61,847 nucleotides of DNA. It comes from Comamonadaceae bacterium (GTDB lineage: Bacteria; Pseudomonadota; Gammaproteobacteria; Burkholderiales; Burkholderiaceae_C). The notes beneath the pieces are model-generated. The model had not been told where the DNA came from. It saw only the letters and a program-made list of their open reading frames with translations, and did no database searches. Made by a program: the position numbers and the translations under genes. Positions within the stretch are counted from its first letter, which is position 1. Each line of letters starts with the position of its first letter. The DNA lies in NCBI GenBank assembly GCA_947448735.1, contig CANFOS010000024.1:1-61847 (forward strand). The letters run 5' to 3'. This document shows, one piece after another, positions 34,168 to 44,097 of the stretch.

Positions 34168-35379
34168 TCACGCCACGCTGGCTGCTTGCCGCAAGCCCTC
34201 GATCATCGAGGTGCGCAGCAAATGCGCACGCAGGGCGGCGGGGTCTTGCGCGATGGCTTGCAGCTTGCGCAATGCAGCCAGTCGCAGCGTGGGGTCACGC
34301 TCGCGCATGCGGCTGCGGTTGGCATCGGCCTGCTTGAGGATTTGGTCGAGCGCAATTGGGCGGCGCTGGCGCTCGTAGAGCCTGAGCAAGTCGGCAGACT
34401 CGCCGTTGACAACGCGTACCAGCTTGGCGGCCAGATTGAGCGCGTCATGCACTCCGCCATTCATGCCCATGCCGCCAGCCGGGCTGTTCAGGTGCGCCGC
34501 ATCGCCGGCCAGCCAGACGCGGCCAGCGCCGTAGCTGGCGGCCATGCGCTGGTGCACGCGGTAGGGGCGCACTTCAAACACGCGGTACGCCTCAGGGCTA
34601 GGCACGATGGCTTGCAGCGCAGCTTCAATGGCTTCAGGTTGGAGCGATTCTTCAATCGACCTGGCCTCATCCGGGTAAATCGACACGCGCCAGCGGCCCG
34701 GCACCTTGAGCAAACTGAAATTACCCGCGCCCGCCTGCCAGCAGTAAGTGACATTCGACAAGTCGGGCAAGTGCTCGTGAAACGGGAAGTCGGTGGTCGC
34801 AAGGATGGTGGTCTCGGGATAGGTATCGCCATCAAAAGCAATCCCGAGCGATTTGCGCACCGCGCTACGCGCGCCGTCAGCCCCTATCAGCCAGCCACCC
34901 CGCACCGTACTTGCGCCCTCAGCCGTATTGACTTGAAGGGTCACGGCATCATCGCTTTGCGTCACCGCTTCAATGCTGCTGTCGAAGCTGATTTGCGCAT
35001 GCGGGTAGTCGGCCAGCCGCGCCAGCAAGGCGCGCGACAGTTTGTACTGCTCGCATTGCAGCCGATAGGGGTGAGCCGTTGCATCGGCCAACACCGACAG
35101 ATCAAACCGCGCATGCTCGCCACTCGGGTGCATGCGCACCTGCCAGTGCGGGCACACCAGCCCCTGCGCGACCAGAGTGGGCGTGATGCCGTACTTGTCC
35201 AGCATGTCAAGCGTCGGGGGGTGAAAAGTCGACGCGCGCAGGTCTTCGGCAATGCCGTCAGCTGCCTCAAACACATGCACGCTGATGCCTGCATCGGCCA
35301 GCGCCAGTGCCGCCACCAACCCTACCGGGCCAGCACCAGCTATCAATACCTGGGCAGAAAATTTGAGAGGTTTTGTCAT
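34168..35379 (-). CDS. FAD-dependent aromatic-type monooxygenase
   Basis: 403 aa from MTKPLKFSAQV. Class-A flavoprotein hydroxylase: GxGxxG in VLIAGAGPVGLVAALALADAG, the DG motif in LIGADGARSAV and the GD motif in WLAGDAAHLNSPAGGMGMNGG. It resembles the PheA/TfdB/MhpA group, which hydroxylate phenolic or heteroaromatic acids with NAD(P)H. The frame extends to ATG 35433, but the family N-terminus favours ATG 35379. That ATG overlaps the start of the divergent Bug gene. Confidence 0.85.
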   Translation of the reverse strand: MTKPLKFSAQVLIAGAGPVGLVAALALADAGISVHVFEAADGIAEDLRASTFHPPTLDMLDKYGITPTLVAQGLVCPHWQVRMHPSGEHARFDLSVLADATAHPYRLQCEQYKLSRALLARLADYPHAQISFDSSIEAVTQSDDAVTLQVNTAEGASTVRGGWLIGADGARSAVRKSLGIAFDGDTYPETTILATTDFPFHEHLPDLSNVTYCWQAGAGNFSLLKVPGRWRVSIYPDEARSIEESLQPEAIEAALQAIVPSPEAYRVFEVRPYRVHQRMAASYGAGRVWLAGDAAHLNSPAGGMGMNGGVHDALNLAAKLVRVVNGESADLLRLYERQRRPIALDQILKQADANRSRMRERDPTLRLAALRKLQAIAQDPAALRAHLLRTSMIEGLRQAASVA

Positions 35380-36358
35380 GGTTAAACAGTTTACGCGCCG
35401 GCAATTGTTGCAGTGCTTGCCTGCCTCAGGCATGACAGCGTTAACGGCAAGTCTGGCCCAAACCTATCCGGCGCGCAGCATCAAACTGATCGTGCCTTTT
35501 CCGCCAGGCGGTTCGACCGACGTGGTGTCGCGTCTGCTGGCGCAGCGCCTGGGCGATGCGCTCAAGCAGCCAGTCGTGGTTGAAAACAAACCCGGCGTCG
35601 GCTCGGTGCTGGGCACTGACTTTGTGGCCAAGGCTGCACCTGACGGCTACACACTGGTCATGGCGGCCAATTCGTCCATTGCGCCCGGGCCGCTGATGCG
35701 CAGCAGCATGCCCTATGACCCGATCAAAGACTTTGTGCACATTGCCTTGGTGGGCAGTTTTCCGAACGGCTTCATGGTGCGCGCTGACCACCCGGCCAAA
35801 ACCATGCAAGAGTTTTTGGCGCTGGCCAGAGCGAAACCGGGCAGCATCAATTACGCGTCCGCTGGTATCGGCACGTCTGGCTTTTTAAGCGGTGAGCTGC
35901 TCAAGCAAACTGCACAAATCAACATGGTGCACATCCCCTACAAAGGCTCTGGCCCAGCGATCACCGACTTGCTCGGCGGTCAGCTGGACGCCTTGTTTGA
36001 AGGGCTGGTGACCGCCACCGGTTACGCCAAAAGCGGCAAGCTGCGCCTGCTGGCCGTCACCAGTGAGCGCCGAGTGAAATCGTTTCCTGATGCGCCCACG
36101 CTCAGTGAAGTGGTGCCTGGCGTGTCGGGGGCAGCTTGGTTTGGCATTTCAGCCCCGGCCAAAACGCCAGCCGCTATCGTTGAACGACTTCAAGCTGAAG
36201 TGCAAGCGGTCGTGCAATCACCCGACATGCAAACCCGTTTGACGGATCTGGGCATGACACCGCTGGCGTATGGCTCGGTTGAATATCTGGGATTTATCAA
36301 CCATGAAAACCGCAAATGGTCCCCCGTGATCAAAACCAGCAACATCAGAATTGAATGA
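35378..36358 (+). CDS. Bug-family (TctC) periplasmic binding protein
   Basis: 326 aa. The signal region MVKQFTRRQLLQCLPASGM looks twin-arginine-like and ends near SLAQ. Mature motifs: YPARSIKLIVPFPPGGSTDVVSRLLA, the GTSGF loop after NYASAGI, and IPYKGSGPAITDLLGG. Orphan: no tctA/tctB permease nearby. GAGAGG seven bases before the ATG. Starts on the same CATG that holds the divergent monooxygenase start. Ligand likely a carboxylate; perhaps it serves sensing or a permease elsewhere. Confidence 0.9.
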   Translation: MVKQFTRRQLLQCLPASGMTALTASLAQTYPARSIKLIVPFPPGGSTDVVSRLLAQRLGDALKQPVVVENKPGVGSVLGTDFVAKAAPDGYTLVMAANSSIAPGPLMRSSMPYDPIKDFVHIALVGSFPNGFMVRADHPAKTMQEFLALARAKPGSINYASAGIGTSGFLSGELLKQTAQINMVHIPYKGSGPAITDLLGGQLDALFEGLVTATGYAKSGKLRLLAVTSERRVKSFPDAPTLSEVVPGVSGAAWFGISAPAKTPAAIVERLQAEVQAVVQSPDMQTRLTDLGMTPLAYGSVEYLGFINHENRKWSPVIKTSNIRIE

Positions 36359-36486
36359 GATCCACTGATGGCCGAACTAAAGATTTACCCCGTGACGCTT
36401 GCTGTTATCAGGGGCGGCTGGAGCAGATTGCTGACGAGGATGGACGCCACGTTTTACCGTGTCGCCTTTAACACCATCATCACTCA

Positions 36487-36506
36487 GGCAGATTTCTGAA
36501 TCTGCC
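36487..36506. terminator. Perfect 8-bp hairpin between convergent genes
   Basis: GGCAGATT pairs with AATCTGCC around TCTG. Lies between the 3' ends of the Bug gene and the TRAP operon, so a bidirectional terminator is plausible, though T-runs are weak. The rest of 36359-36574 shows no gene; 36544-36570 carries a small GCTAT/ATAGC inverted repeat with adjoining A/T tracts that may end the TRAP transcript. Confidence 0.45.
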
Positions 36507-36574
36507 CATAAAAACCGCTGCAGCCTAATAAATTTAAGGTCTAGTTGCTATAGTAAAAATAGCCCCCAAACAAA

Positions 36575-37909
36575 CTACCCGATCAACTTCGGCAACCAGG
36601 TGGCAATGGCAGGAATCCAGAACACCGCCGCGAGCAGTATCAAACTCATCACAACATAGGGCACGACCGCTACAAAGATGTGGGCCATGGTGACAGACGG
36701 TGGTGCCACGCCTCGCATGGTCATCAAGAGCAAACCGTGCGGTGGCAGCAGCAAACCGAGTTGCATGCAAATCAAAAACATGACGCCAAACCAGACCGGG
36801 TCAATTCCCAGCGCCTGAACGATCGGCATGAAAATGGGCAATGTGATCATCATCATGCTGACCTGATCGACAAAAATACCCAGAAAAATAAGTATCAGCA
36901 TCATGCCCACCACAATCATGGCGGTTGACCAGCCTTGCCCGGTGATGAGCTGAACCAGCCCATTGCTGGCCCCGGAAAAAGACAAGATTTGGGCGAAGGT
37001 GGTGGCACCCAGAATGATGAACAAAATCATGCCCGAGATGCCCGCTGTGCCCTTGAGCGCCTTGACGGTGGCCTCCACCGTCAACACCCGATAAGCAAGG
37101 GCCAGCAGCATGGTGGCAAAAGCGCCCAGTGCCGCACATTCAGTTGGTGTGGCCCAGCCTGCGGCCAGCGCACCCACCACCACACCAAAAATCGACAGCG
37201 TTGGAAGCACGTAGCCAAAGAACAGGCTCCAGCGCGCCCAGCCTTTGTATTGCAGGGCATCGTCTTTTTCGATCGGCGCAAGTTGCGGGCTGATGCTGAC
37301 GCGAATCACAATCCACAAAACAAAGGCGACCGACAAAATAACGCCTGGCACCACACCACCAATGAGTAATTTAGAAATCGAAATACCTGACAGCGAACCG
37401 AGCAATACCGTCAGTGCCGAGGGCGGAATCAGCATGTCAACTGCGCCAATCGCCATGATGGGGCCCGTCGCCAGCGTAGGGTGGTAGCCGCGTGCCAGCA
37501 TGATGGGTAGCATCAGCGAACCCAGCATGGCGGTAGTGGCAATGGTGGAGCCTGATATGGCTGAAAACACCGTGCCCGCCACCACGGCCACAACCGCAAG
37601 CCTGCCGGGTATACGGTGGATCAGTCGCTCGACACCTTCAATCACCTTGAGTGCCAAGCCCGTATGAAATAGAACTTCACCCATCAACACAAATAGTGGA
37701 ATCGGCGTGAGCGAAAACGCAGTGACTGACGACACACTGCTGCGCGTCAGCTGCATCAGGCCGGGCTCTCCGCCCATGTAAAGCCACGCACCCAGGATAT
37801 TGATGGTAATGAATGTCAGCGCCACCGGCATGCCAATAAACAGCAGCACCGTCGAGCCGCCCAGCATCAGCCAGGCGGCAAGGGCCCAACCGCTCATCCA
37901 CTCACTCAT
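36575..37909 (-). CDS. TRAP transporter large permease (DctM-like)
   Basis: 444 aa, about twelve hydrophobic segments. N-terminal FIGMPVALTFITINILGAW, SLTPIPLFVLMGEVLFHTGLA and the GSLMLPIMLARGYHPTLATG / MLIPPSALTVLLG helical pair are characteristic of DctM; the C-terminal part has QLGLLLPPHGLLLMTMRGVAP. Overlaps dctQ by four bases. With DctP and DctQ it makes a Na+-driven importer for organic acids. Confidence 0.93.
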   Translation of the reverse strand: MSEWMSGWALAAWLMLGGSTVLLFIGMPVALTFITINILGAWLYMGGEPGLMQLTRSSVSSVTAFSLTPIPLFVLMGEVLFHTGLALKVIEGVERLIHRIPGRLAVVAVVAGTVFSAISGSTIATTAMLGSLMLPIMLARGYHPTLATGPIMAIGAVDMLIPPSALTVLLGSLSGISISKLLIGGVVPGVILSVAFVLWIVIRVSISPQLAPIEKDDALQYKGWARWSLFFGYVLPTLSIFGVVVGALAAGWATPTECAALGAFATMLLALAYRVLTVEATVKALKGTAGISGMILFIILGATTFAQILSFSGASNGLVQLITGQGWSTAMIVVGMMLILIFLGIFVDQVSMMMITLPIFMPIVQALGIDPVWFGVMFLICMQLGLLLPPHGLLLMTMRGVAPPSVTMAHIFVAVVPYVVMSLILLAAVFWIPAIATWLPKLIG

Positions 37910-38445
37910 GCTGCGCTCACAGCATCGTTACGCGGGCCACGCACACCAGTTTGCAGGCGGTGCATGCGAAACAGCATTTCGATCGACAGCAAGACAAACA
38001 CGACCGGTAGCGGCGCCAGCGCCCACCACTCGGGTGTCACCAGCGTTTTGATATTGACCGCACCGGACTGGTAGCTGGACCATGCGGCTTGCGTGCCGTA
38101 CCACGCAATCACCACGCAACACACCAGCCCGATCAGGTCGCCCAGCCACTCAAGTGCCCAGGCCAGACGTGGCGGTATCGCTTGCAACACAATGTCAACC
38201 CGGATGTGCTGACCCTGCCGCAGCAGCCAGGGTGCCACACACATGGTGATGAGATAGAGCATCAGTTCAGACACCTCGGTGCTCCAGGCCAGCCCGCGCG
38301 GCGTGCCAGGAAGTGGCACGTTGCGCAAGAAAACATCGCCCACAATGACCAGCATCATGGCCATCAAAATGGCGCAACCCAGCAGCGACAACGCTGACAA
38401 GAAGCGGCCATAGGCATTAGACAGACTATCGACTGGGCCCGTCAC
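37906..38445 (-). CDS. TRAP transporter small permease (DctQ-like)
   Basis: 179 aa with four hydrophobic segments, starting at GTG 38445, six bases after dctP. FLRNVPLPGTPRGLAWSTEVSELMLY and APWLLRQGQHIRVDIVL follow the DctQ pattern (helix, conserved E, RxGxHI(R)VD). Confidence 0.9.
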   Translation of the reverse strand: MTGPVDSLSNAYGRFLSALSLLGCAILMAMMLVIVGDVFLRNVPLPGTPRGLAWSTEVSELMLYLITMCVAPWLLRQGQHIRVDIVLQAIPPRLAWALEWLGDLIGLVCCVVIAWYGTQAAWSSYQSGAVNIKTLVTPEWWALAPLPVVFVLLSIEMLFRMHRLQTGVRGPRNDAVSAA

Positions 38446-38451
38446 TGGATA

Positions 38452-39432
<981 letters not shown>

Positions 39433-39493
39433 TTAAAAATTCAGTTAACGAAAAAATTACAAAAAAATAAAACTGCTGAAATGCACAACCCAA

Positions 39494-40222
39494 TCACAAG
39501 CCTAAATACCGCGTCCACAGGCTGCGGTCAGCGTCCAGCTCTTTAGATGTCCCGGTCCAAACCGCCCGCCCTTTTTCAATAATGACGTGACGATCAGCAA
39601 TGTCAATCAGGCGATGCACGTACTTGTCGATCACCAGCATGGCATGGCCCGCGTTTTGCAATGTGCGCAGCACGCCCCAAACCTCTTCGCGCACCAGAGG
39701 TGCCAAGCCCTCTGTGGCTTCATCCAAAATCAGCAATTGCGGGTTGGTGACCAGTGCTCGGGCAATCGCCAGCATTTGCTGCTCCCCGCCAGAAAGCTGA
39801 TTACCCATGTGGGTACGGCGTTCTGCCAGGCGAGGGAACAGATCCAGCACACGCTGCGGGGTCCAGGTTTTCAGGCCGTCTTTGCCCGGGCGGCAAAAAG
39901 TGCTCAAGTGCTCCTGCACGCTCAGATTGCCAAACACTTGCCGCCCTTCGGGTACCAGCGCAATGCCCTGAAGCGCGATGCGGTTGGGCGGCAGACCGGT
40001 GATGGGGACGCCGCAAAACTGAACCTGTCCCTGGGTCGGCTTGATCAGTCCCATGACAGAGCGCACCAGCGTGGTTTTACCCATGCCATTTCGACCCAAC
40101 ACGCCCAATATTTCGCCTGGCTTGATCTGCAGGTCAACACCAAACAGAACCTGACTCAAGCCATAACCTGAATGCAAACCCTGCACACCCAGCAGTTGCG
40201 TATGGTTTTGTGAATCAGTCAT
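39494..40222 (-). CDS. Liv-type ABC transporter ATPase (LivF-like), second system
   Basis: 242 aa. Walker A GRNGMGKTT, signature LSGGEQQML, Walker B LLILDEATEGLAP and the VIDKYVHRL switch region without His, as in LivF. Last gene of a nine-gene minus-strand operon. The 70 bases after its start partner and before dctP are AT-rich and hold no gene. Confidence 0.92.
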   Translation of the reverse strand: MTDSQNHTQLLGVQGLHSGYGLSQVLFGVDLQIKPGEILGVLGRNGMGKTTLVRSVMGLIKPTQGQVQFCGVPITGLPPNRIALQGIALVPEGRQVFGNLSVQEHLSTFCRPGKDGLKTWTPQRVLDLFPRLAERRTHMGNQLSGGEQQMLAIARALVTNPQLLILDEATEGLAPLVREEVWGVLRTLQNAGHAMLVIDKYVHRLIDIADRHVIIEKGRAVWTGTSKELDADRSLWTRYLGL

Positions 40223-40971
40223 TGCGCCGCGCCCAAATAGGCCGCTGTGACAGCTGGGTTTGCCCTCACGTCGGCTGGCTTGCCGCTGGCAACAATACGG
40301 CCACTGACCAGCACCGAAACGGTATCGGCCAAACGAAAAACAGCTTCTACATCGTGCTCGATCAACAACACTGAAAAGTCGCGCCGCAGGCTGTCAATCA
40401 GCTGCGTCATCGCTTCAGACTCTTGAAGGCCCATGCCCGCCAGGGGTTCGTCCAGCAGCACCAGCTTGGGCTTACCCGCCAAAGACATGCCGACTTCCAG
40501 GGCGCGCTGCTCACCGTGCGAGAGCTGTTCAATACGCCAATGGGGTTTGTCGGCCAAACCCAAACGTACCAAAATAGCCATGGCGCGGTCCTGCAAATCG
40601 ACATCCTGCTTGACCGGCCGCCAAGCTGAAAACACGTGTCCCAAGGACGCCTGTATGGCCAGCGCCAAGTTGTCCAAGACAGACATGCTTTTGAACAAAC
40701 GGGTGATTTGAAACGACCGAACCAGCCCACGCCTCGCCCGCAGATGCGTGGCCATGCGGGTGATGTCTGTGCCGTCAAAATGCACCGAGCCACTGTCACT
40801 TGGCACTTGCCCGGCCAGTTGCGCCACCAGCGTTGTTTTTCCCGCACCATTAGGGCCAATGAGCGCGTGAATTTCACCTTGCGCAATTTGCAAGTCAATT
40901 TGGTCGGTGGCGACCACACCGCCAAAACGTTTGTTCAGCCCGCGAACGTCAAGCAACACAGCGCTGCTCAT
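40219..40971 (-). CDS. Liv-type ABC transporter ATPase (LivG-like), second system
   Basis: 250 aa from ATG 40971 (MSSAVLLDVRGLNKRFGG); a longer upstream frame is an artefact of the overlap with livM. Walker A GPNGAGKTT, signature LSHGEQRALE, Walker B LVLLDEPLAGMG, His switch LIEHDVEAV. Overlaps both neighbours by four bases. Confidence 0.92.
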   Translation of the reverse strand: MSSAVLLDVRGLNKRFGGVVATDQIDLQIAQGEIHALIGPNGAGKTTLVAQLAGQVPSDSGSVHFDGTDITRMATHLRARRGLVRSFQITRLFKSMSVLDNLALAIQASLGHVFSAWRPVKQDVDLQDRAMAILVRLGLADKPHWRIEQLSHGEQRALEVGMSLAGKPKLVLLDEPLAGMGLQESEAMTQLIDSLRRDFSVLLIEHDVEAVFRLADTVSVLVSGRIVASGKPADVRANPAVTAAYLGAAQ

Positions 40972-41915
40972 GGCCGAGCCCGCCACTGCGTCAACGATGC
41001 CGCCATCCCGGCCAGCCCATGCCGCGCAAACAGCACCACAGCCAGCAATGCCCAGCCCATCCAAAACTCAAAGTACGGCGTGTAAGCCGACAGCACCTCT
41101 TGCAACAACAGCAAGGCAACGGCACCTAAAACACCGCCCCACAAGGTGCCCACACCACCCAAAATCACCATCACCATCAATGTGGCTGACTGTGTCCAGT
41201 AAAGCTCGTTCGGGCTGACATAGCCTTGCAGGTTGACGCTTAGGCCACCAGCGATGCCGCAGACGACACCTGCGATCACAAAAATAACCAGCTTGCAGAC
41301 AAATGTAGGCAAGCCCAGTGCTTCAGCGCGAACCTCGTCGTCGCGCAATGCTTGCACCGCTCGTCCAAAACGCGAACCTGTAAAGCGATGCAGAAAAAAC
41401 AGCATCCCTGCAAGCAGCGCCAGTGCCACGTAGTAAAGGGTAGCGGGCTCGTGTAAGCTCAGCCCGCCCGGCAAAAGCGAACGAACCTTGACTGTCAAGC
41501 CCTCGTCGCCGCCATAGCCTTTGACGGAATTGGCCAGATAAAACAGCATTTGCGCAAATGCCAGCGTGATCATGATGAAGTACACGCCGCGCGTACGCAA
41601 AGAAATGGCACCGATCAGCAAAGCCATGACACCAGTCACCAACCCAATGACCAGCAAATGCAAGCCCGCAGATTGCACACCTTCACTTAGCAAAATACCT
41701 GTGCTGTAAGCACCCAAGCCAAAAAACGCCGCATGCCCCAATGAAATCATGCCACCATAGCCGATCAACAAATTCAAACTGGTAGCAGCGATGGCGTACA
41801 CCACCATGCGGGTGACAACGCTTAAATAAAAATCAACGCCTGCCGCTTGCAAAGCCCAAGGCAGGGTCAGCGCCATGACCAAACATGCAAAAGCTGCGAT
41901 GTGTTTGAGCCTCAT
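40968..41915 (-). CDS. Liv-type ABC transporter permease (LivM-like), second system
   Basis: 315 aa from MRLKHIAAFACLVMAL. TSLNLLIGYGGMISLGHAAFFGLGAYSTG, ISLRTRGVYFIMITLAFAQM, GRAVQALRDDEVRAEALGLP and VILGGVGTLWGGVLGAVAL are the LivM landmarks. Its ATG shares one base with the livH stop (TAATG). Confidence 0.92.
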   Translation of the reverse strand: MRLKHIAAFACLVMALTLPWALQAAGVDFYLSVVTRMVVYAIAATSLNLLIGYGGMISLGHAAFFGLGAYSTGILLSEGVQSAGLHLLVIGLVTGVMALLIGAISLRTRGVYFIMITLAFAQMLFYLANSVKGYGGDEGLTVKVRSLLPGGLSLHEPATLYYVALALLAGMLFFLHRFTGSRFGRAVQALRDDEVRAEALGLPTFVCKLVIFVIAGVVCGIAGGLSVNLQGYVSPNELYWTQSATLMVMVILGGVGTLWGGVLGAVALLLLQEVLSAYTPYFEFWMGWALLAVVLFARHGLAGMAASLTQWRARP

Positions 41916-42832
41916 TAACTGCGCACCGGAAACAGGCCCTGTGGACGAAAAACCAGCATCACCGCCATCAGCACATAAACTGAAATTGAAGCCAGAGCTG
42001 GCCCGGCGGCACTGGCCCATTGCAGCGGTAATGCCTCGCGCAAGGCTTGCTGCAACAACGTACGCCCCAGTGTGTCTACAACACCCACCAGCAACGCGCC
42101 TACAAGCGCGCCCCTGATGGAGCCAATGCCGCCAATCACAATCACGACAAAAGCAAGAATCAGGATGTTTTCGCCCATGCCCACCTGCACCGCCAGCAAG
42201 GGGCCCAGCAAACTGCCCGCCACTGCGCACAGCGCTGCCCCCATGCCAAACACCAGGGTGAAAAGCTGCGTGACATTGATACCCATGACGGTGCTCATTT
42301 CGCGGTTCGATGCACCCGCACGCACCAGAGCGCCCATACGCGTTTTTTGTACCAGCACATACATCAGCAGCGCCACCAACAAACCCACAGCGATCAGGAG
42401 CAATCGCCATGACGAGTACATCAAACCAGGCAATATTTCAACTGGCCCGCTCAGGGCTTGCGGTGTAGACAGCGGCAAGTCATTGCCAAAAATCATTTTG
42501 GTGCCATCGTTGATGATCAAAATCAATGCGAAAGTCGCCAGCACCTGGGACAAATGATCGCGTGCGTACAAAGTGCGCAGGACAGTTGCCTCCAGCAGCA
42601 TGCCAAACAGCGCAGTCAGCACAACCGCTCCCAGTACGCCCAGCAAAAAAGAGCCGCTCCAATTGACCAGCCAGGCAGCCAAAAAAGCGCCGACCATATA
42701 CAGCGAGCCATGCGCCAGGTTGATCATGTCCATCACGCCGAAAACCAGCGTTAACCCCGCAGCCAGCAAGAACAGCATCAGCCCAAGCTGCAAGCCGTTC
42801 AAGGCCTGCTCAATAAGAAAAAGGCCGCTCAT
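41915..42832 (-). CDS. Liv-type ABC transporter permease (LivH-like), second system
   Basis: 305 aa. LVFGVMDMINLAHGSLYMVGA near the start, GALVRAGASNREMSTVMGINV coupling loop and GGIGSIRGALVGALLVG. CTG dominates its Leu codons (about 15 CTG to 8 TTG in the first 100 codons), the reverse of the island's LivH. Follows livK by 25 bases. Confidence 0.92.
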   Translation of the reverse strand: MSGLFLIEQALNGLQLGLMLFLLAAGLTLVFGVMDMINLAHGSLYMVGAFLAAWLVNWSGSFLLGVLGAVVLTALFGMLLEATVLRTLYARDHLSQVLATFALILIINDGTKMIFGNDLPLSTPQALSGPVEILPGLMYSSWRLLLIAVGLLVALLMYVLVQKTRMGALVRAGASNREMSTVMGINVTQLFTLVFGMGAALCAVAGSLLGPLLAVQVGMGENILILAFVVIVIGGIGSIRGALVGALLVGVVDTLGRTLLQQALREALPLQWASAAGPALASISVYVLMAVMLVFRPQGLFPVRS

Positions 42833-42857
42833 TCAGTCAGGGGCTGCGTCGACTGCA

Positions 42858-44066
42858 TCAGCGCATGGCGCACTGCTCAGCGTATGCATCGCCATGGTTG
42901 CGCAAAATGGGTTCAGCAAACGATTTGTTGATCAAGCCGCCTTGCCCGTCGCTGCCCACCACCCGCACAAAATAGTTTTGAACCGGGTATTGGTTGTTGT
43001 TGAACTTGAAGGGTCCGCGAACCGAGTCAAAACGCGCGCTGCGAAGGGCCTTGCGTACAGCTTCTTTGTCGTCCAGATTGCCTTTGACGTCGCGCACTGC
43101 GGCGTTGATCAACAAGGCTGCGTCATAGCCCTGCGATGCATACAGCGTGGGGGTTCGCTTGTACTCCTTGCGAAACTCGGCCATAAACTTGATATTGGCC
43201 GGGTTGGTAAAGTCCGGCGACCAGTGCGCCGTGTTAAAAAGCCCTGCCATCGACGGCCCAACGGGGCCAATCACATCTTGGTCAGCGCTGAAGCCCGGTA
43301 GCAGCAACTGGGTTTCTTTACCCAGGCCAGCACTCACAAATTGTTTGATGAAGTTAATGCCCATGCCTCCGGGTAAAAAGATGTACAAAGCTTGCGGCTT
43401 GGCAGCGCGGATTTCAGCCAGCTCAGCAGCGTAGTCGAGCTGGCCAAGTTTGGTGTAGTTTTCGCCAACGATTTGGCCTTTGAAGATACGCTTAAAACCA
43501 GCCAGAGAATCTTTGCCTGCCTGGTAGTTGGGTGCGAGCAAATACACACTCTTTAAGGAGCGCTGATTAGCAAGCGCGCCGGCTGCTTCGTGATACGCAT
43601 CGTTGGGCCATGACACGGCAAAAAACAGCGGATTGCACTCCTTGCCCGCCATGGACGATGGTGCAGCGTTGGGGCTGATGTAGATCACCTTGTTATCTAG
43701 AGCTTCTGGCAAAGCCGCCAGCATGATGTTTGAAAACACCACACCCGTCATGAAGTCAACCTTGTCGCGCTTGACATTGCGCTCAAACAATTGGCGCGCC
43801 ACGTCAGGCTTGAACTGGTCATCGCCGATGAGCACCTCGGCTGGCAGGCCGCCCAGTTTTCCGCCATTGAGTTTGACGGCCAACTGAAAGCCGTCGCGAA
43901 TATCAACGCCCAGCGCAGACGACGGTCCGGACAAGGTGCTGACAAAACCGACCTTCACTTTGTCGGCGGCAAAAGTTGAAAAGCCGGCACTTGCCAGCGC
44001 GATCAACGCCAATCCCCAAAAGGTTTTTTTCAAGGCATTGTGAAGAAGACAGTTGCTAGCATTCAC
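42858..44066 (-). CDS. Liv-type ABC transporter substrate-binding protein, second system
   Basis: 402 aa. Sec signal ending in ALASAGFSTFAADK, then VKVGFVSTLSGPSSALGVDI begins the mature domain. GTG start at 44066, backed by AGGAG seven bases before it. Sits between the dioxygenase genes and the permeases, so it should deliver the aromatic or aryl-keto-acid substrate of that operon. Confidence 0.9.
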   Translation of the reverse strand: MNASNCLLHNALKKTFWGLALIALASAGFSTFAADKVKVGFVSTLSGPSSALGVDIRDGFQLAVKLNGGKLGGLPAEVLIGDDQFKPDVARQLFERNVKRDKVDFMTGVVFSNIMLAALPEALDNKVIYISPNAAPSSMAGKECNPLFFAVSWPNDAYHEAAGALANQRSLKSVYLLAPNYQAGKDSLAGFKRIFKGQIVGENYTKLGQLDYAAELAEIRAAKPQALYIFLPGGMGINFIKQFVSAGLGKETQLLLPGFSADQDVIGPVGPSMAGLFNTAHWSPDFTNPANIKFMAEFRKEYKRTPTLYASQGYDAALLINAAVRDVKGNLDDKEAVRKALRSARFDSVRGPFKFNNNQYPVQNYFVRVVGSDGQGGLINKSFAEPILRNHGDAYAEQCAMR

Positions 44067-44097
44067 GGTAGGCTCCTAGGTTGGATGACTTGACAGT

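Noticed and set aside
34060..35385. 441-codon plus-strand frame opposite the FAD monooxygenase
   Set aside because: The minus strand carries an intact flavoprotein with all three FAD motifs; the plus frame is Arg/His/Ala-rich with no recognisable domain.
40971..42410. Longer starts for livG and livM of the second importer
   Set aside because: The extended N-termini are out-of-family, overlap the previous gene extensively, and internal ATGs give canonical starts with 1-4 base overlaps.
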